A DNA stretch of 39,025 nt from Cloacimonetes bacterium UBA5210 (GTDB lineage Bacteria; Cloacimonadota; Cloacimonadia; Cloacimonadales; Cloacimonadaceae), in contig DHVK01000002.1 of assembly GCA_002412625.1 (NCBI GenBank), forward strand, positions 1 to 39,025. The letters run 5' to 3'. Under the pieces are notes generated by a model. The model was not told the DNA's origin. It saw only the letters and a program-made list of their open reading frames with translations, and did no database searches. Made by a program: the position numbers and the translations under genes. Below are positions 15,808-24,378 of this stretch, piece by piece; position 1 is the stretch's first letter; every line of letters begins with the position of its first letter.

Positions 15808-17135
15808 CAATCCTCTGTGACCTCCACTTTTTTGGCGCCATCCGCCAATTGCAGGGATAATATGTCGCCCCGATGGATATCTTTGATGCTGCTGATCACT
15901 TTATTGTCCTTCAACGCCAAAGCCCAGCCCTTGCGCATCATGTTCTTGGGCGAGAGTTGTTCCAGAAGCTCTGCTTTGGCTTTCAGTTCCCGGGAATGCT
16001 CGGACATCGTTCTGTCGCTCATGCTCTGCATTCTTTGTGCCAGGTTTTGCAAATCATGTTTACCACGCTCAATTTTCCCCAGAACTCGCAGCTCAAACGC
16101 GCTGCTAAGCCTTTGCTCCGCTCTTTGCACAGCGTTATTCGGTTCGCGGATGAGATGTTTGACGTTTGCCAATGCCATCGCTGCCATATCAAAGCGTTGC
16201 TGATAATCCTGCCACAAGCGCTGGGGATGATAGCGGGATAGCTCCAGGGTCAGGTCGCTTACCTTATGCTTACCGTCGCTGATCCCGTTTTTTCCTGCCA
16301 GTAGGAGGCGTTGCTGCATGGAGCGCAGGTAATTCAGCAGGTCATCCCGGTTTGGTACAGCGATTTCAGCCGCGGCAGAGGGGGTGGGCGCGCGCAGGTC
16401 TGCTACAAAGTCACTGATACTGAAATCAATCTCGTGCCCCACCGCGGAGATGATCGGGATCTGGGATTTGAAGATTGCTCTCGCCAGGTTTTCGTCGTTG
16501 AAGCAAAAGAGATCTTCTTGCGAGCCGCCTCCGCGTGTGATGATGATCAGATCGACCTTTTGCACTGTGTTGAAATACTCGATCCCGCGGATCAAAGTGG
16601 ATGCCGCTTCATTGCCCTGAACCAGAGCAGGATAGACGTATGCCAGAACCGGAAAGCGACGCTTGAGAATGTTGCTGATATCCTGCAATGCGGCTCCGGT
16701 GGGGGAGGTGACGATGCCGATAGTCTCCGGATAGGGTGGAAGCTTTTTCTTGATACTTGCTTCAAACAAACCCTCTGCCTGAAGCTTCTTTTTCAGCGCT
16801 TCGATCCTGGCTTGCATTTCGCCCAAGCCTGCGGGCACCATGGAGTTAACATTCAGGTTATAGCTGCCGCCCTTCTCGTATAGGGTGATCTTGCCAAAAC
16901 ATACCACACTCTGCCCGTCAGCCGGTTTGAAGTCGATCTTGAAGTTCGAGCCCTTGAAAAAAGTGCAGCGCATGGTAGCAAATTCGTCCTTCAGGTTAAA
17001 ATACATGTGTCCTGAACTGTGGTGCACAAAGTTCGAGATCTCTCCTTTCACATAAAGAGCATCAATACTGCTTTCGATCACTTGCCGCAGATGGCGAGTA
17101 ATCTCAAAAACGCTGAAAACTTGAATATCTTCCAT
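15807..17135 (-). CDS. xseA: Exodeoxyribonuclease VII large subunit
   Basis: XseA is the catalytic subunit of a single-strand exonuclease used in repair and recombination. The 442-residue protein has the N-terminal OB domain (1-100, with VKGEISNF and SGHMYFNLKD), then the catalytic domain with GIVTSPTGAALQDI (140-153), ITRGGGSQEDLFCFNDE (199-215) and the signature AVGHEIDFSISDFVADLRAPTP (231-252, given in part), then a coiled-coil tail. Start is ATG 17135; a TTGACA box lies 32-37 nt upstream. The small subunit gene xseB is not next to it: the following gene is the GHL10 protein, joined by a one-base overlap. Confidence 0.96.
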   Translation of the reverse strand: MEDIQVFSVFEITRHLRQVIESSIDALYVKGEISNFVHHSSGHMYFNLKDEFATMRCTFFKGSNFKIDFKPADGQSVVCFGKITLYEKGGSYNLNVNSMVPAGLGEMQARIEALKKKLQAEGLFEASIKKKLPPYPETIGIVTSPTGAALQDISNILKRRFPVLAYVYPALVQGNEAASTLIRGIEYFNTVQKVDLIIITRGGGSQEDLFCFNDENLARAIFKSQIPIISAVGHEIDFSISDFVADLRAPTPSAAAEIAVPNRDDLLNYLRSMQQRLLLAGKNGISDGKHKVSDLTLELSRYHPQRLWQDYQQRFDMAAMALANVKHLIREPNNAVQRAEQRLSSAFELRVLGKIERGKHDLQNLAQRMQSMSDRTMSEHSRELKAKAELLEQLSPKNMMRKGWALALKDNKVISSIKDIHRGDILSLQLADGAKKVEVTED

Positions 17136-17337
17136 AGAAGAGCAGAAAATGGTCAGTGCTGATTTTTGTCAATAAGCATCAGTGCAATTTGTGGAAGGCG
17201 ACTAAAACCCACTGGAGATTATCCTTTTTAAACTGAACCCGGTTTGTGCATTTTGTTTCACTTGACCTTGTGTATCTTACGGCTGCATAGAGTAAAAGCG
17301 CCTTCCCAAACTTTGCATTAAGCACTTGCTACACTGC

Positions 17338-17400
17338 TCTTTGGAATCATGTAGTGGGTTTGCGGGGCAAGCTGTCTGATTCCAAGCCGGCTGCAAAATG
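17338..17400 (+). repeat. Hairpin repeat, copy A
   Basis: Stem arms TTGGAATCA (17341-17349) and TGATTCCAA (17377-17385) are perfect 9-bp complements around a 27-nt apical part (17350-17376). The flank AGCCGGCTGCAAAAT follows. Compared with copy B, the apical part matches at 24 of 27 positions and the 3' flank is identical over 15 nt, but the arm sequences differ while staying complementary. The strand of function is unknown. Confidence 0.75.
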
Positions 17401-17450
17401 GAGTTCAAAGCGCATAGACAATCTTGACGATAAATATGTACTAAGCTGCG

Positions 17451-17513
17451 CTTTGGACTTCATGTAGTAGGTTTTCGGGGCAAGCTGTTTGAAGTCCTAG
17501 CCGGCTGCAAAAT
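17451..17513 (+). repeat. Hairpin repeat, copy B
   Basis: Stem arms GGACTTCA (17455-17462) and TGAAGTCC (17490-17497) pair perfectly over 8 bp around a 27-nt apical part (17463-17489) nearly the same as in copy A. The 3' flank AGCCGGCTGCAAAAT is shared. Copy spacing is about 113 nt. The arms have changed together relative to copy A, which points to selection for structure. Confidence 0.75.
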
Positions 17514-17539
17514 AGTAGTATAAGTGTAATTCTTCTTGC

Positions 17540-17577
17540 TGGCTTGAACTCCAAACTACAACATGGCTTGAACTCCA
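17540..17577. repeat. Short direct repeat TGGCTTGAACTCCA, two copies
   Basis: TGGCTTGAACTCCA occurs at 17540-17553 and 17564-17577, 24 nt apart. Its core TTGAACTCCA also occurs inverted at 17399-17408, directly after hairpin copy A. This may be a worn third member of the hairpin repeat family read on the other strand. Confidence 0.6.
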
Positions 17578-17816
17578 GTGCGTGATTTGGGTTGAATTAT
17601 CATCCTGAAGAAATAGCCGGAATCAAGAGCAGGCGCGCTTTGGTGATTGTCTTGGGTTCAGGCTCTTGTAAAGCTGTAATCATCGGGTGAGCATAGCAGA
17701 ATCTCAGCTTAATATTAGCTTTAGCAAGACCCAACAGATGCCGCAGGTACTTTGTGCCGCATCGCTAGTCAAGCTTCATCGAAGCACTGCATCGATAATC
17801 GCAGAGACATATGGGA

Positions 17817-18380
17817 TCAGTTCAGAATCAGAGTATCGAGTTCGCGTTTGGGGACATGATGGCGATCCCGCTCATCCCGCCAATATTCGATGTTACCTCC
17901 GGGAGCGATGTTGTCGATCACGACTTCTTCAGCGGGGACACCCAATGCCAGTACCAGCACGATTTCCCACTCTTTGGGGATTTGCAGAGCTTCATGAACC
18001 TTATCCTTGTCCACGGCTGCGATCATGCATCCGCCCAGCCCGAGCTCAGTGGCGCCCAGCACTATGCTCTGACAGGCGATGCCGGCATCGATATAGCTGA
18101 ACTTGGAGCAGTTTCGCGCGCACAAAACTACAATGTAGGCAGCGGGGCGTTCACCTTCTTCCGGGCCATCCCAGTCCTTCAGATAATTTGCCCATTTCAG
18201 ACTCTCAAACAAGATACCATGAGGATGTTCAATTAACCAAAAACGCAGGGTTTGCAGGTTTGCCGCACTGGGTGACAAACGCGCCAGATCAACCAGATCC
18301 CGCAGGGTTTGTTTGCTGATTGCCGTGCCCTGCTCAAAGCGGCGATAACTGCGATTACGGGCCACAAGTTGGCGCATCAT
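17817..18380 (-). CDS. Nitroreductase family protein (FMN-dependent)
   Basis: The 187-residue protein has the nitroreductase fold landmarks: N-terminal RNRSYRRFEQGTAI (FMN phosphate contact Arg-Ser-x-Arg), LARLSPSAANLQTLRFWLIE, and the C-terminal GIACQSIVLGATELGLGGCMI and EIVLVLALGVPAEE. It is of the short nitroreductase type. Start is ATG 18380 with GGAGG 6 nt upstream; a second ATG follows at once. It lies 85 nt past the terminator of the MutL-like gene, so it probably has its own promoter. Such enzymes reduce quinones, nitro compounds or flavins with NAD(P)H; the substrate is not predictable. Confidence 0.88.
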   Translation of the reverse strand: MMRQLVARNRSYRRFEQGTAISKQTLRDLVDLARLSPSAANLQTLRFWLIEHPHGILFESLKWANYLKDWDGPEEGERPAAYIVVLCARNCSKFSYIDAGIACQSIVLGATELGLGGCMIAAVDKDKVHEALQIPKEWEIVLVLALGVPAEEVVIDNIAPGGNIEYWRDERDRHHVPKRELDTLILN

Positions 18381-18464
18381 GATCCACCTCCTTCCTTGAT
18401 AATTACATAAATGATAACCTGCTTTGGATCAAGACAAAATGAAAAAGCACCAACAAGAAGAAAA

Positions 18465-18494
18465 TGCCGGGTATGAACCGAAGCCCTCCCGGCA
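18465..18494 (-). terminator. Rho-independent terminator of the MutL-like gene
   Basis: On the minus strand TGCCGGG (18494-18488) pairs with CCCGGCA (18471-18465) around a loop that can form a small inner GGGC/GTTC stem. A TTTTCTTCTT tract follows. It lies 23 nt after the MutL-like stop codon. Confidence 0.75.
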
Positions 18495-18516
18495 ATTTAT
18501 GGATAGCTAAAAGGGA

Positions 18517-21360
18517 TTATTCCATGATGTTGATGCAAGCCCGCACCACGCCCGCCCGGATGCGGGTATGCGGATCCAGCATACAGAGCTTGCCGCTGTG
18601 TTCTTTCAAAAAGTCAGCTTGAGTCGATGTGAGGGTGAGATCGCCAAAGCCTTGCAGTAAGACCAAGCTTGCCGGCAGAACTTCTTGCCCGGTATTGATT
18701 ACACCGGGTTCATTACCGATATATTCTGCAACATCAGCCTCGTCCAGAGCAGGGCAGATGAGGCCGGTTACGCGGTCGCAAAGTCTGATTAGTTCTGCTT
18801 TTGAGGGTTTATAAGCCAAAGCCACTATGCTATGCTCAGGGATGTCCTGATCATCGGAGAGGGATTTCCACAATAAGGTTCCATGAACGGGTTTACCCCA
18901 GCCGATGGCGGCATCCAAGCGGATACCGGAATAGCTGATCCGAATCGCCTTGTTCTCTTCTACCCGCTCCACCACACCAGTTACGTGCGCCGGAAACAGA
19001 TATGGGTTACTCTTAAAATGCACGGTAACCAGCCCGGCTTTGCGGTCGATATCAACCACCTGCCCGGTAGTGGGGCTGGCGACGATCTTGAAGAGTTTCG
19101 CGCTCGCGCTCCGCGCAATTGTATCACCTTCGTAAACAAAATCACCCACGTTTCTGGTTACGTAGCGGGCAGCTTGTTTAGGTTTCACACCTAGTTTATC
19201 TGCCAGATTGATCACAACCGGCTTTTTGCTGTAATTCTGAATCTCGGATAAGACCACGTTGCCGGAGGCGTGGTCCACAAACTCCACTTTTCCGCGCACG
19301 GGCGAGAAATGCGGTCGATGGAACCCAAGTTCCGGAATCGGATGTCTCAAAACCTCCGAAAAGTTAACTTCATCCCCCGGCTTCACCGGAATGGCTTGGC
19401 GCATAACATCTTTCGGAATCGCTTGGGCTTGTGGGTTTGTGCTGACGACGAAAAGGCGTGGCGGATTGTATCGATTTTGAGCCACAATATCGTCGGGAGC
19501 TACGGTATTCCCAACCTGAAACATGATATCACCGGGATAGGGTAACTCGACATCATAGCAAAAGCTTCCCCGCTTAGCAATTGCCGGATTTCCGAATACG
19601 CAGGATTCCGCGTCTTCGGGAAACAGGTTCAAAAGCCTTTCCAGCTGCGGATCATAGAGCTCAAGGTCAAAGCGGGTGTCAACGATTATGGGCAAATCTG
19701 TCTCTACCGTCTGCTCGCTATTGCTACCGTCTATCATGCACTTCTTCTGGGCGATGATTTTTACTCTTCTGCCCGGTTTTGCGGAGAAATACTGAACTGT
19801 ATCTGCCGCAACCACAGATCTTTGCTGGTCTTCGAACTCCAGCTGCAATACCGTGATCCCTTTTTTGGGGGGGAATATGGGGCGAATATAGATGGCAAGG
19901 CTTTCCAGGCAGTCATTGCGCAAGATGGTTTTTGCCAGTTTGTCATTCACTTGGGACAGTACACCCAGATGAGGAGTGATAAAGTGTTTATCAATAGCCA
20001 GTTCGGTGATACCTGTGGGCTTGAACCCGGCAATCAGGATGTCCAGGCACTGGTTTGTGTGTTGCGCGTGGGCAAACACTCCACCGGCACCGATGAGCAA
20101 GCCGATATCACTGGGGAAGAAGTAGTGCGATTCCTCGTTTACCACATAGTTGAACTTCTCTTCATATTTATCTTTGCCGCTGTTTTTCAGAGCATCGAGG
20201 TATCCGATTTTCTGGGAGTTGTAGTGCATTTGCTGATGTTGTACAAAAGAATGCTTGATCGCGCATTTGGCCAGAGCGTGTTCAATGCGATATTCATTTT
20301 TGCTCTTGGGGTTGCCGGTGGGATACAAGGTTTTGTTGCCGATGTAGTTTCGGATCTCAGACTCAGAGATAGTATCCGGCAGCAGCTTGCGCAGATTGTG
20401 TGCTTCGCTTTCTTTCATCACGTTCAGAGCACTGTAACTCATACCCAGGTTTGCGCTTACGGTTCTCTGAAAATGGCCGTTTATACGGGTGAAGACGTCG
20501 GTTGTGGCACCACCGATATCAAAGAGGATCATGTTCAGCTGTTCATCCCGGTCAATGATACTCAGGCTCTGCATCACGCCGCCCGGGGTGGGCAGGATGG
20601 GGGCGTCAACCACGCTTTTCAGCGCGCTGTATCCCGGCGCGCGCTCCATCACATTGGCCATAAAGAGTTCCTGAATCTTTTCCTGAGTAGGCCGCAGGTT
20701 CTCGTTATTCAGAGTTGGTCGCAGATTGGGCAGGATATGCAAATCAAAATCTTGCGAAATCATGGTTTTTACCATATCAATCACATCACTGTTGCCGGCA
20801 TACAGTGTGGGGATTTTTACCGATGTGCTGAATTTTGGCATCGGCTTTGCAATGCGCAGGATTTCTGCCAGACGCAGCACAGAAGTGATGGCGCCACCAT
20901 CAGTTCCGCCGGAAAGTAAGATCATATCCGGTCTGAGGTTGCGCATGGCCATCATTTGTTCCACCGAGCTGCGCTTGTCGTCTATCGCAAACACATCCAG
21001 GATGATGCCTCCGGCGCCATAGGCTGCCCGTTTAGCACTACTGGCACTATCGAAGAGCGTGAGCCCTACTACCAGGATTTGCAAGCCACCGCCGGCACTG
21101 CTGGTGCTCAGATATTGAATATCGGGATTAAACTTCAGGTTGTCCGCTCGGGCTCCTGCAGCCAGCAGCGAGCAAGTAGATTGACGCTCCAGCTCTTTGA
21201 CAGCGTTATAGACGCCGATTTTCACATCGTTGTAAGGTGCTTCGACAGTGGTATCGGCGTGTTCCAAAGCCAGCAGACGGTTTTCATCGCGATCGATCAG
21301 GATCGCCTTGGTCGTGGTGGACCCGATATCCGTGATCAGGGTGTATTTGCCTTCTTTCAT
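18517..21360 (-). CDS. MutL/GlmL-family ASKHA protein with long C-terminal extension
   Basis: The first 480 residues match the MutL (glutamate mutase-associated, GlmL) family: phosphate-1 loop DIGSTTTK (11-18), LLSGGTDGG (148-156), phosphate-2 loop DIGGATTD (281-288) and the adenosine-side GAGG (424-427). Family members lie next to B12-dependent glutamate or amino-acid mutases and are thought to act as ATP-dependent chaperone/reactivases. Here a further 470 residues follow, with beta-rich repeats such as FSPVRGKVEFVD and ASPTTGQVVDID that resemble barrel-sandwich (biotinyl/lipoyl-like) strands. Length is 947, about twice the classical protein. ATG 21360 has AAGGAG upstream. No mutase gene lies in the window. 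It is likely the last gene of the GNAT-holB-murJ-uvrC-AKR run. Confidence 0.85.
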   Translation of the reverse strand: MKEGKYTLITDIGSTTTKAILIDRDENRLLALEHADTTVEAPYNDVKIGVYNAVKELERQSTCSLLAAGARADNLKFNPDIQYLSTSSAGGGLQILVVGLTLFDSASSAKRAAYGAGGIILDVFAIDDKRSSVEQMMAMRNLRPDMILLSGGTDGGAITSVLRLAEILRIAKPMPKFSTSVKIPTLYAGNSDVIDMVKTMISQDFDLHILPNLRPTLNNENLRPTQEKIQELFMANVMERAPGYSALKSVVDAPILPTPGGVMQSLSIIDRDEQLNMILFDIGGATTDVFTRINGHFQRTVSANLGMSYSALNVMKESEAHNLRKLLPDTISESEIRNYIGNKTLYPTGNPKSKNEYRIEHALAKCAIKHSFVQHQQMHYNSQKIGYLDALKNSGKDKYEEKFNYVVNEESHYFFPSDIGLLIGAGGVFAHAQHTNQCLDILIAGFKPTGITELAIDKHFITPHLGVLSQVNDKLAKTILRNDCLESLAIYIRPIFPPKKGITVLQLEFEDQQRSVVAADTVQYFSAKPGRRVKIIAQKKCMIDGSNSEQTVETDLPIIVDTRFDLELYDPQLERLLNLFPEDAESCVFGNPAIAKRGSFCYDVELPYPGDIMFQVGNTVAPDDIVAQNRYNPPRLFVVSTNPQAQAIPKDVMRQAIPVKPGDEVNFSEVLRHPIPELGFHRPHFSPVRGKVEFVDHASGNVVLSEIQNYSKKPVVINLADKLGVKPKQAARYVTRNVGDFVYEGDTIARSASAKLFKIVASPTTGQVVDIDRKAGLVTVHFKSNPYLFPAHVTGVVERVEENKAIRISYSGIRLDAAIGWGKPVHGTLLWKSLSDDQDIPEHSIVALAYKPSKAELIRLCDRVTGLICPALDEADVAEYIGNEPGVINTGQEVLPASLVLLQGFGDLTLTSTQADFLKEHSGKLCMLDPHTRIRAGVVRACINIME

Positions 21361-21433
21361 AGCGCTAAACTCCTTTGTTTATATTGCTCCCCCAGAAAAC
21401 GTCTTGCTAACCGTGCATCTGATCTGCAGGGTC

Positions 21434-22564
21434 TCAATCAGCATAGAAATCCTTGATTTCGCTCATCCAATGCGGGATCTCGATATGTTGGGGGCATTTG
21501 GGCAAGCAGGCACCGCAATGGCTACATTGGGCAGCACGTGCTTCTTCACTAATGAACATAGTATATTCTTTTTTGTTCAATGGCGCATCCCCAAACATTC
21601 TGGCTTCGGCGTAGAGACCCAGAACTGCCGGGATGTTCACACCCAAGGGGCAGGGCATACAGTAGCGGCATTCCGAACAGAGATAAGGTACACGGGCCAG
21701 ATATGCCTTGCGGGCACGTGAATATGTCCGCAGATCCTTTGCCGATAGGGTTTCCGGTTTGCTTTTGTTGGCGAGCTTGATGTTTTGCTGGACTTGCTGA
21801 ATCGTGGACATCCCGGAAAGTAGCACAGAGCACTCTTTGATATTCCACACCCATGCTACTGCGCGTTCCAAAGGGCTTTGGTGGTTTCCGGCTTTTTGCC
21901 AAACGGTTTCTACTTCCGGTGGGAGTGAATGCACCAGCTTTCCGCCACGCAGAGGCTCCATACTGACGACTCCCACCTTGCGGGATGCTGCCAGTTTCAA
22001 GCCTTTGATGCCGGCCTGATAGTGGGTATCCAGATAGTTGAGCATGATCTGGGTAAAATCCCAGTCAAAAGCCCGAAGAATACGTGAGAACGTTGCATAG
22101 TCATCATGAAAAGAGAATCCGATATGGCGGATTTTACCATCAGCTTTGGCTTTTTTCAGAAAATCCAGCACGCCCAGGTCTTTCACCGTCTTCCAGGTGC
22201 GCTTGCTGAGAGCATGGAGCAGATAGTAATCGATATAATCCGTCTGTAGGCGTTCCAGCTGCTTATTCAGATACTCGTCCATATCCTCTCGCGTTTTGAT
22301 CAGCCAGCAGGGCAACTTTGTGGCTACATAAACTTGCTTACGATTGATCTGCTGCAAGAATCTGCCCACAAAAGGTTCGGAATCTTCGCCGTGGTAGCCC
22401 CAAGCGGTGTCGAAGTAATTCACTCCACCCTGATACGCCGCGTGCAACATGGCAAAGCTTTGATCTTCATCTATTTTCCCTTCTGGGGTGGTGGGAAAGC
22501 GCATACAGCCGAAGCCGAGAGCGGATAGACGGTCATTGGATTTTGGCATTTTTCTGTATTTCAT
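21434..22564 (-). CDS. Aldo/keto reductase with C-terminal 2x[4Fe-4S] ferredoxin domain
   Basis: The 376-residue protein joins an aldo/keto reductase TIM barrel (about 1-285) to a ferredoxin-like tail. The catalytic tetrad is visible: Asp52, Tyr57, Lys83 and His118. The tail has CxxCxxCxxxCP motifs at Cys296-Cys306 and Cys347-Cys357, enough for two [4Fe-4S] clusters. Such proteins are common in anaerobes and probably use electrons from ferredoxin or NADPH on unknown carbonyls. The ATG at 22564 overlaps the uvrC stop as ATGA, so translation is coupled. A 73-nt gap leads to the MutL-like gene. Confidence 0.92.
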   Translation of the reverse strand: MKYRKMPKSNDRLSALGFGCMRFPTTPEGKIDEDQSFAMLHAAYQGGVNYFDTAWGYHGEDSEPFVGRFLQQINRKQVYVATKLPCWLIKTREDMDEYLNKQLERLQTDYIDYYLLHALSKRTWKTVKDLGVLDFLKKAKADGKIRHIGFSFHDDYATFSRILRAFDWDFTQIMLNYLDTHYQAGIKGLKLAASRKVGVVSMEPLRGGKLVHSLPPEVETVWQKAGNHQSPLERAVAWVWNIKECSVLLSGMSTIQQVQQNIKLANKSKPETLSAKDLRTYSRARKAYLARVPYLCSECRYCMPCPLGVNIPAVLGLYAEARMFGDAPLNKKEYTMFISEEARAAQCSHCGACLPKCPQHIEIPHWMSEIKDFYAD

Positions 22565-24378
22565 TCTTGCTCCTTATGAAAAAAGTCGTATATACTTTGC
22601 GCGGTTTTTGCGCCGATTCCTTTGATGGACATCAGGCTGTTGAGGTCCGCAGAGCGGATGCTGTCCACGCTGCCCAGTTCCTTCAAAAGGATGAATTTGG
22701 TGCTTTCGCCGATCCCGGGGATGGCTTCCAGCTCACTAATGAGCGTTCTTTTGCTGCGGCGGCTGCGATGAAAACTGATGGCAAAGCGGTGAGCTTCATC
22801 GCGGATGCGGGTTACCAGCCTGAGCGCTGAAGACGATCTGGCCAAAATCACGGATTCGCTGTTTCCCGGCAGAAAGATCTCTTCCGCTCGCTTGGCCAGG
22901 GAGACGATGCGGATATCCCGATAGTTGCTGTTGTTCAAAATCTCATGGGTACCGCTCAGCTGTCCTTTCCCGCCGTCAATGATGAAGAGATCCGGCTTCA
23001 TCTCCGGGTCCTTATCGATCTCCAGCAAGAATCTGCTCAGGGTTTCTTGCAGCGCGGCAAAGTCGTTCTGAGTATCAATACTGCGAATGATGAAGTGCCG
23101 ATAATACTTCTTTTTGGTCTTGCCGTTTTCAAAGTAAACAGCACTGGAAACCGTGTCTGTGCCCTGGATGGTGGAGATATCCATGCAGACTATCTTGCGC
23201 GGCAATTTGTCGAATCCCAAAGCTTCCTTCAGCTCTTGAATGGGGAAGATGGTGCGGCTTGCTTTGCGCATGTGGGCCAGCTTCTTTTCTTCTATGATGT
23301 GAAAGGCATTGCGTTTGGCCATAGCCAGCAGTTTGCTTTTGTCGCCACGTTGCGGCAGGCTGGTCTTGCCGTTCAGCCACTGGGCCAGGGCAGGGTAATC
23401 TGTGGGTTCAAATGGTAGCAGAATCTCCTGCGGGAGTTCTTCTTTTTGGGAGTAGTAGAGTTTCAAAAAAGAGCCCAAGATGCTTTCCCGGCTTTCCAAA
23501 GCAAGGTTCTTCAAAGGATAATTCTCCTGATTGATGATTGCGCCTTCCTGCATCCGGAGTACCAGACAGATGGCGTCCTGCTCTTCCTGATAAAAGCCGA
23601 TGATATCGATATTCCTGCGGTCCGCGTACATCACGCTCTGCCGTTTCTGAATCTTTTGGATCGCGATGATACGGTCGCGGATTTTTGCCGCTTCTTCATA
23701 GCGAAGGGCATCCGAAAGAATGTTCATCTCTTCACGGTATTCTTCCAGAACTTCATCGTATTTGCCTTCAAAGAAGCGGATCAGCTTGTTCACGATCTGC
23801 ATATATTGCCCTTGCGAGATCTTGCCGATGCAGGGCGCGGTGCACTTGCCCAGTTGGTAATTGATGCAGGCTTTTTTGAAAACGACAGCTCCGATGGGGA
23901 TCTTGCGGGTGCAGTCCCGAATGGGGAAGAGCCATTCAAAGTTGCGCAGAGTGCGTCTTAGCGCGCGCACATCAGTGTATGGACCAAAGTAGCGGGAACC
24001 GTCTTTCACCACATCTCTGCTCACGAAAATCCGCGGAAAGGGCTCATTCAGAGTTACTTTCACATAGGGATAACGCTTGTCGTCCTTCAACAGCACATTG
24101 TATTTGGGCTGAAAACGTTTGATCATATTGGCTTCCAGCAAGAAAGCCTCGGCCTCGCTGGAGGTTATAATGTATTCCAGCGCTGCAACATGGGCTACCA
24201 GCTGCTCGGTCTTGGGGTCTTTTTGGCTGCTGCTGAGGTAGGATTTGATGCGGCTCTTCAGCGAGAGCGCTTTGCCCACATAGATCACTTCGTCCTTGCT
24301 GTTTTTCCACAGATAGACCCCGGGTTTATCCGGTAAATAGGGCAGTTTCCCGGCTATTTGCGGCGTAGGCGCTTGCAT
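22561..24378 (-). CDS. uvrC: Excinuclease ABC subunit C
   Basis: UvrC makes both incisions in nucleotide excision repair with UvrA and UvrB. The 605-residue protein has all parts: GIY-YIG nuclease (GVYLWKN...VIYVGKA, about 20-37), a Cys-rich central region (CTRKIPIG, CINYQLGKCTAPCIG), a UVR UvrB-contact helix (about 200-235), the RNase H-like endonuclease (VCMDISTIQG, FIIDGGKGQL) and tandem helix-hairpin-helix motifs at the end (LEAIPGIGESTK, LMSIKGIGAKTA). Start is ATG 24378, which overlaps murJ by 25 nt; no other Met lies before the GIY domain. The binding site is weak, so it probably depends on translation of murJ. Confidence 0.97.
   Translation of the reverse strand: MQAPTPQIAGKLPYLPDKPGVYLWKNSKDEVIYVGKALSLKSRIKSYLSSSQKDPKTEQLVAHVAALEYIITSSEAEAFLLEANMIKRFQPKYNVLLKDDKRYPYVKVTLNEPFPRIFVSRDVVKDGSRYFGPYTDVRALRRTLRNFEWLFPIRDCTRKIPIGAVVFKKACINYQLGKCTAPCIGKISQGQYMQIVNKLIRFFEGKYDEVLEEYREEMNILSDALRYEEAAKIRDRIIAIQKIQKRQSVMYADRRNIDIIGFYQEEQDAICLVLRMQEGAIINQENYPLKNLALESRESILGSFLKLYYSQKEELPQEILLPFEPTDYPALAQWLNGKTSLPQRGDKSKLLAMAKRNAFHIIEEKKLAHMRKASRTIFPIQELKEALGFDKLPRKIVCMDISTIQGTDTVSSAVYFENGKTKKKYYRHFIIRSIDTQNDFAALQETLSRFLLEIDKDPEMKPDLFIIDGGKGQLSGTHEILNNSNYRDIRIVSLAKRAEEIFLPGNSESVILARSSSALRLVTRIRDEAHRFAISFHRSRRSKRTLISELEAIPGIGESTKFILLKELGSVDSIRSADLNSLMSIKGIGAKTAQSIYDFFHKEQE

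Larger units (their letters stand above)
17136..17816. other. Repeat-bearing intergenic region between divergent-context genes xseA and nitroreductase
   Basis: About 680 nt with no gene I can support. It holds two imperfect hairpin repeats (17338-17400 and 17451-17513), a short tandem-like repeat (17540-17577) and several short inverted repeats, listed separately. Open frames on both strands are short, lack ribosome sites and match no family. Confidence 0.6.

Noticed and set aside
17338..17513. CRISPR array or integron attC sites
   Set aside because: Only two copies, spacing and repeat form do not fit CRISPR, and the conserved RYYYAAC/GTTRRRY boxes of attC are not seen.
19822..20919. Plus-strand frame of 365 codons opposite the MutL-like gene
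   Set aside because: Shadow of the real gene; composition (many His, Gln, Cys) is typical of antisense frames.
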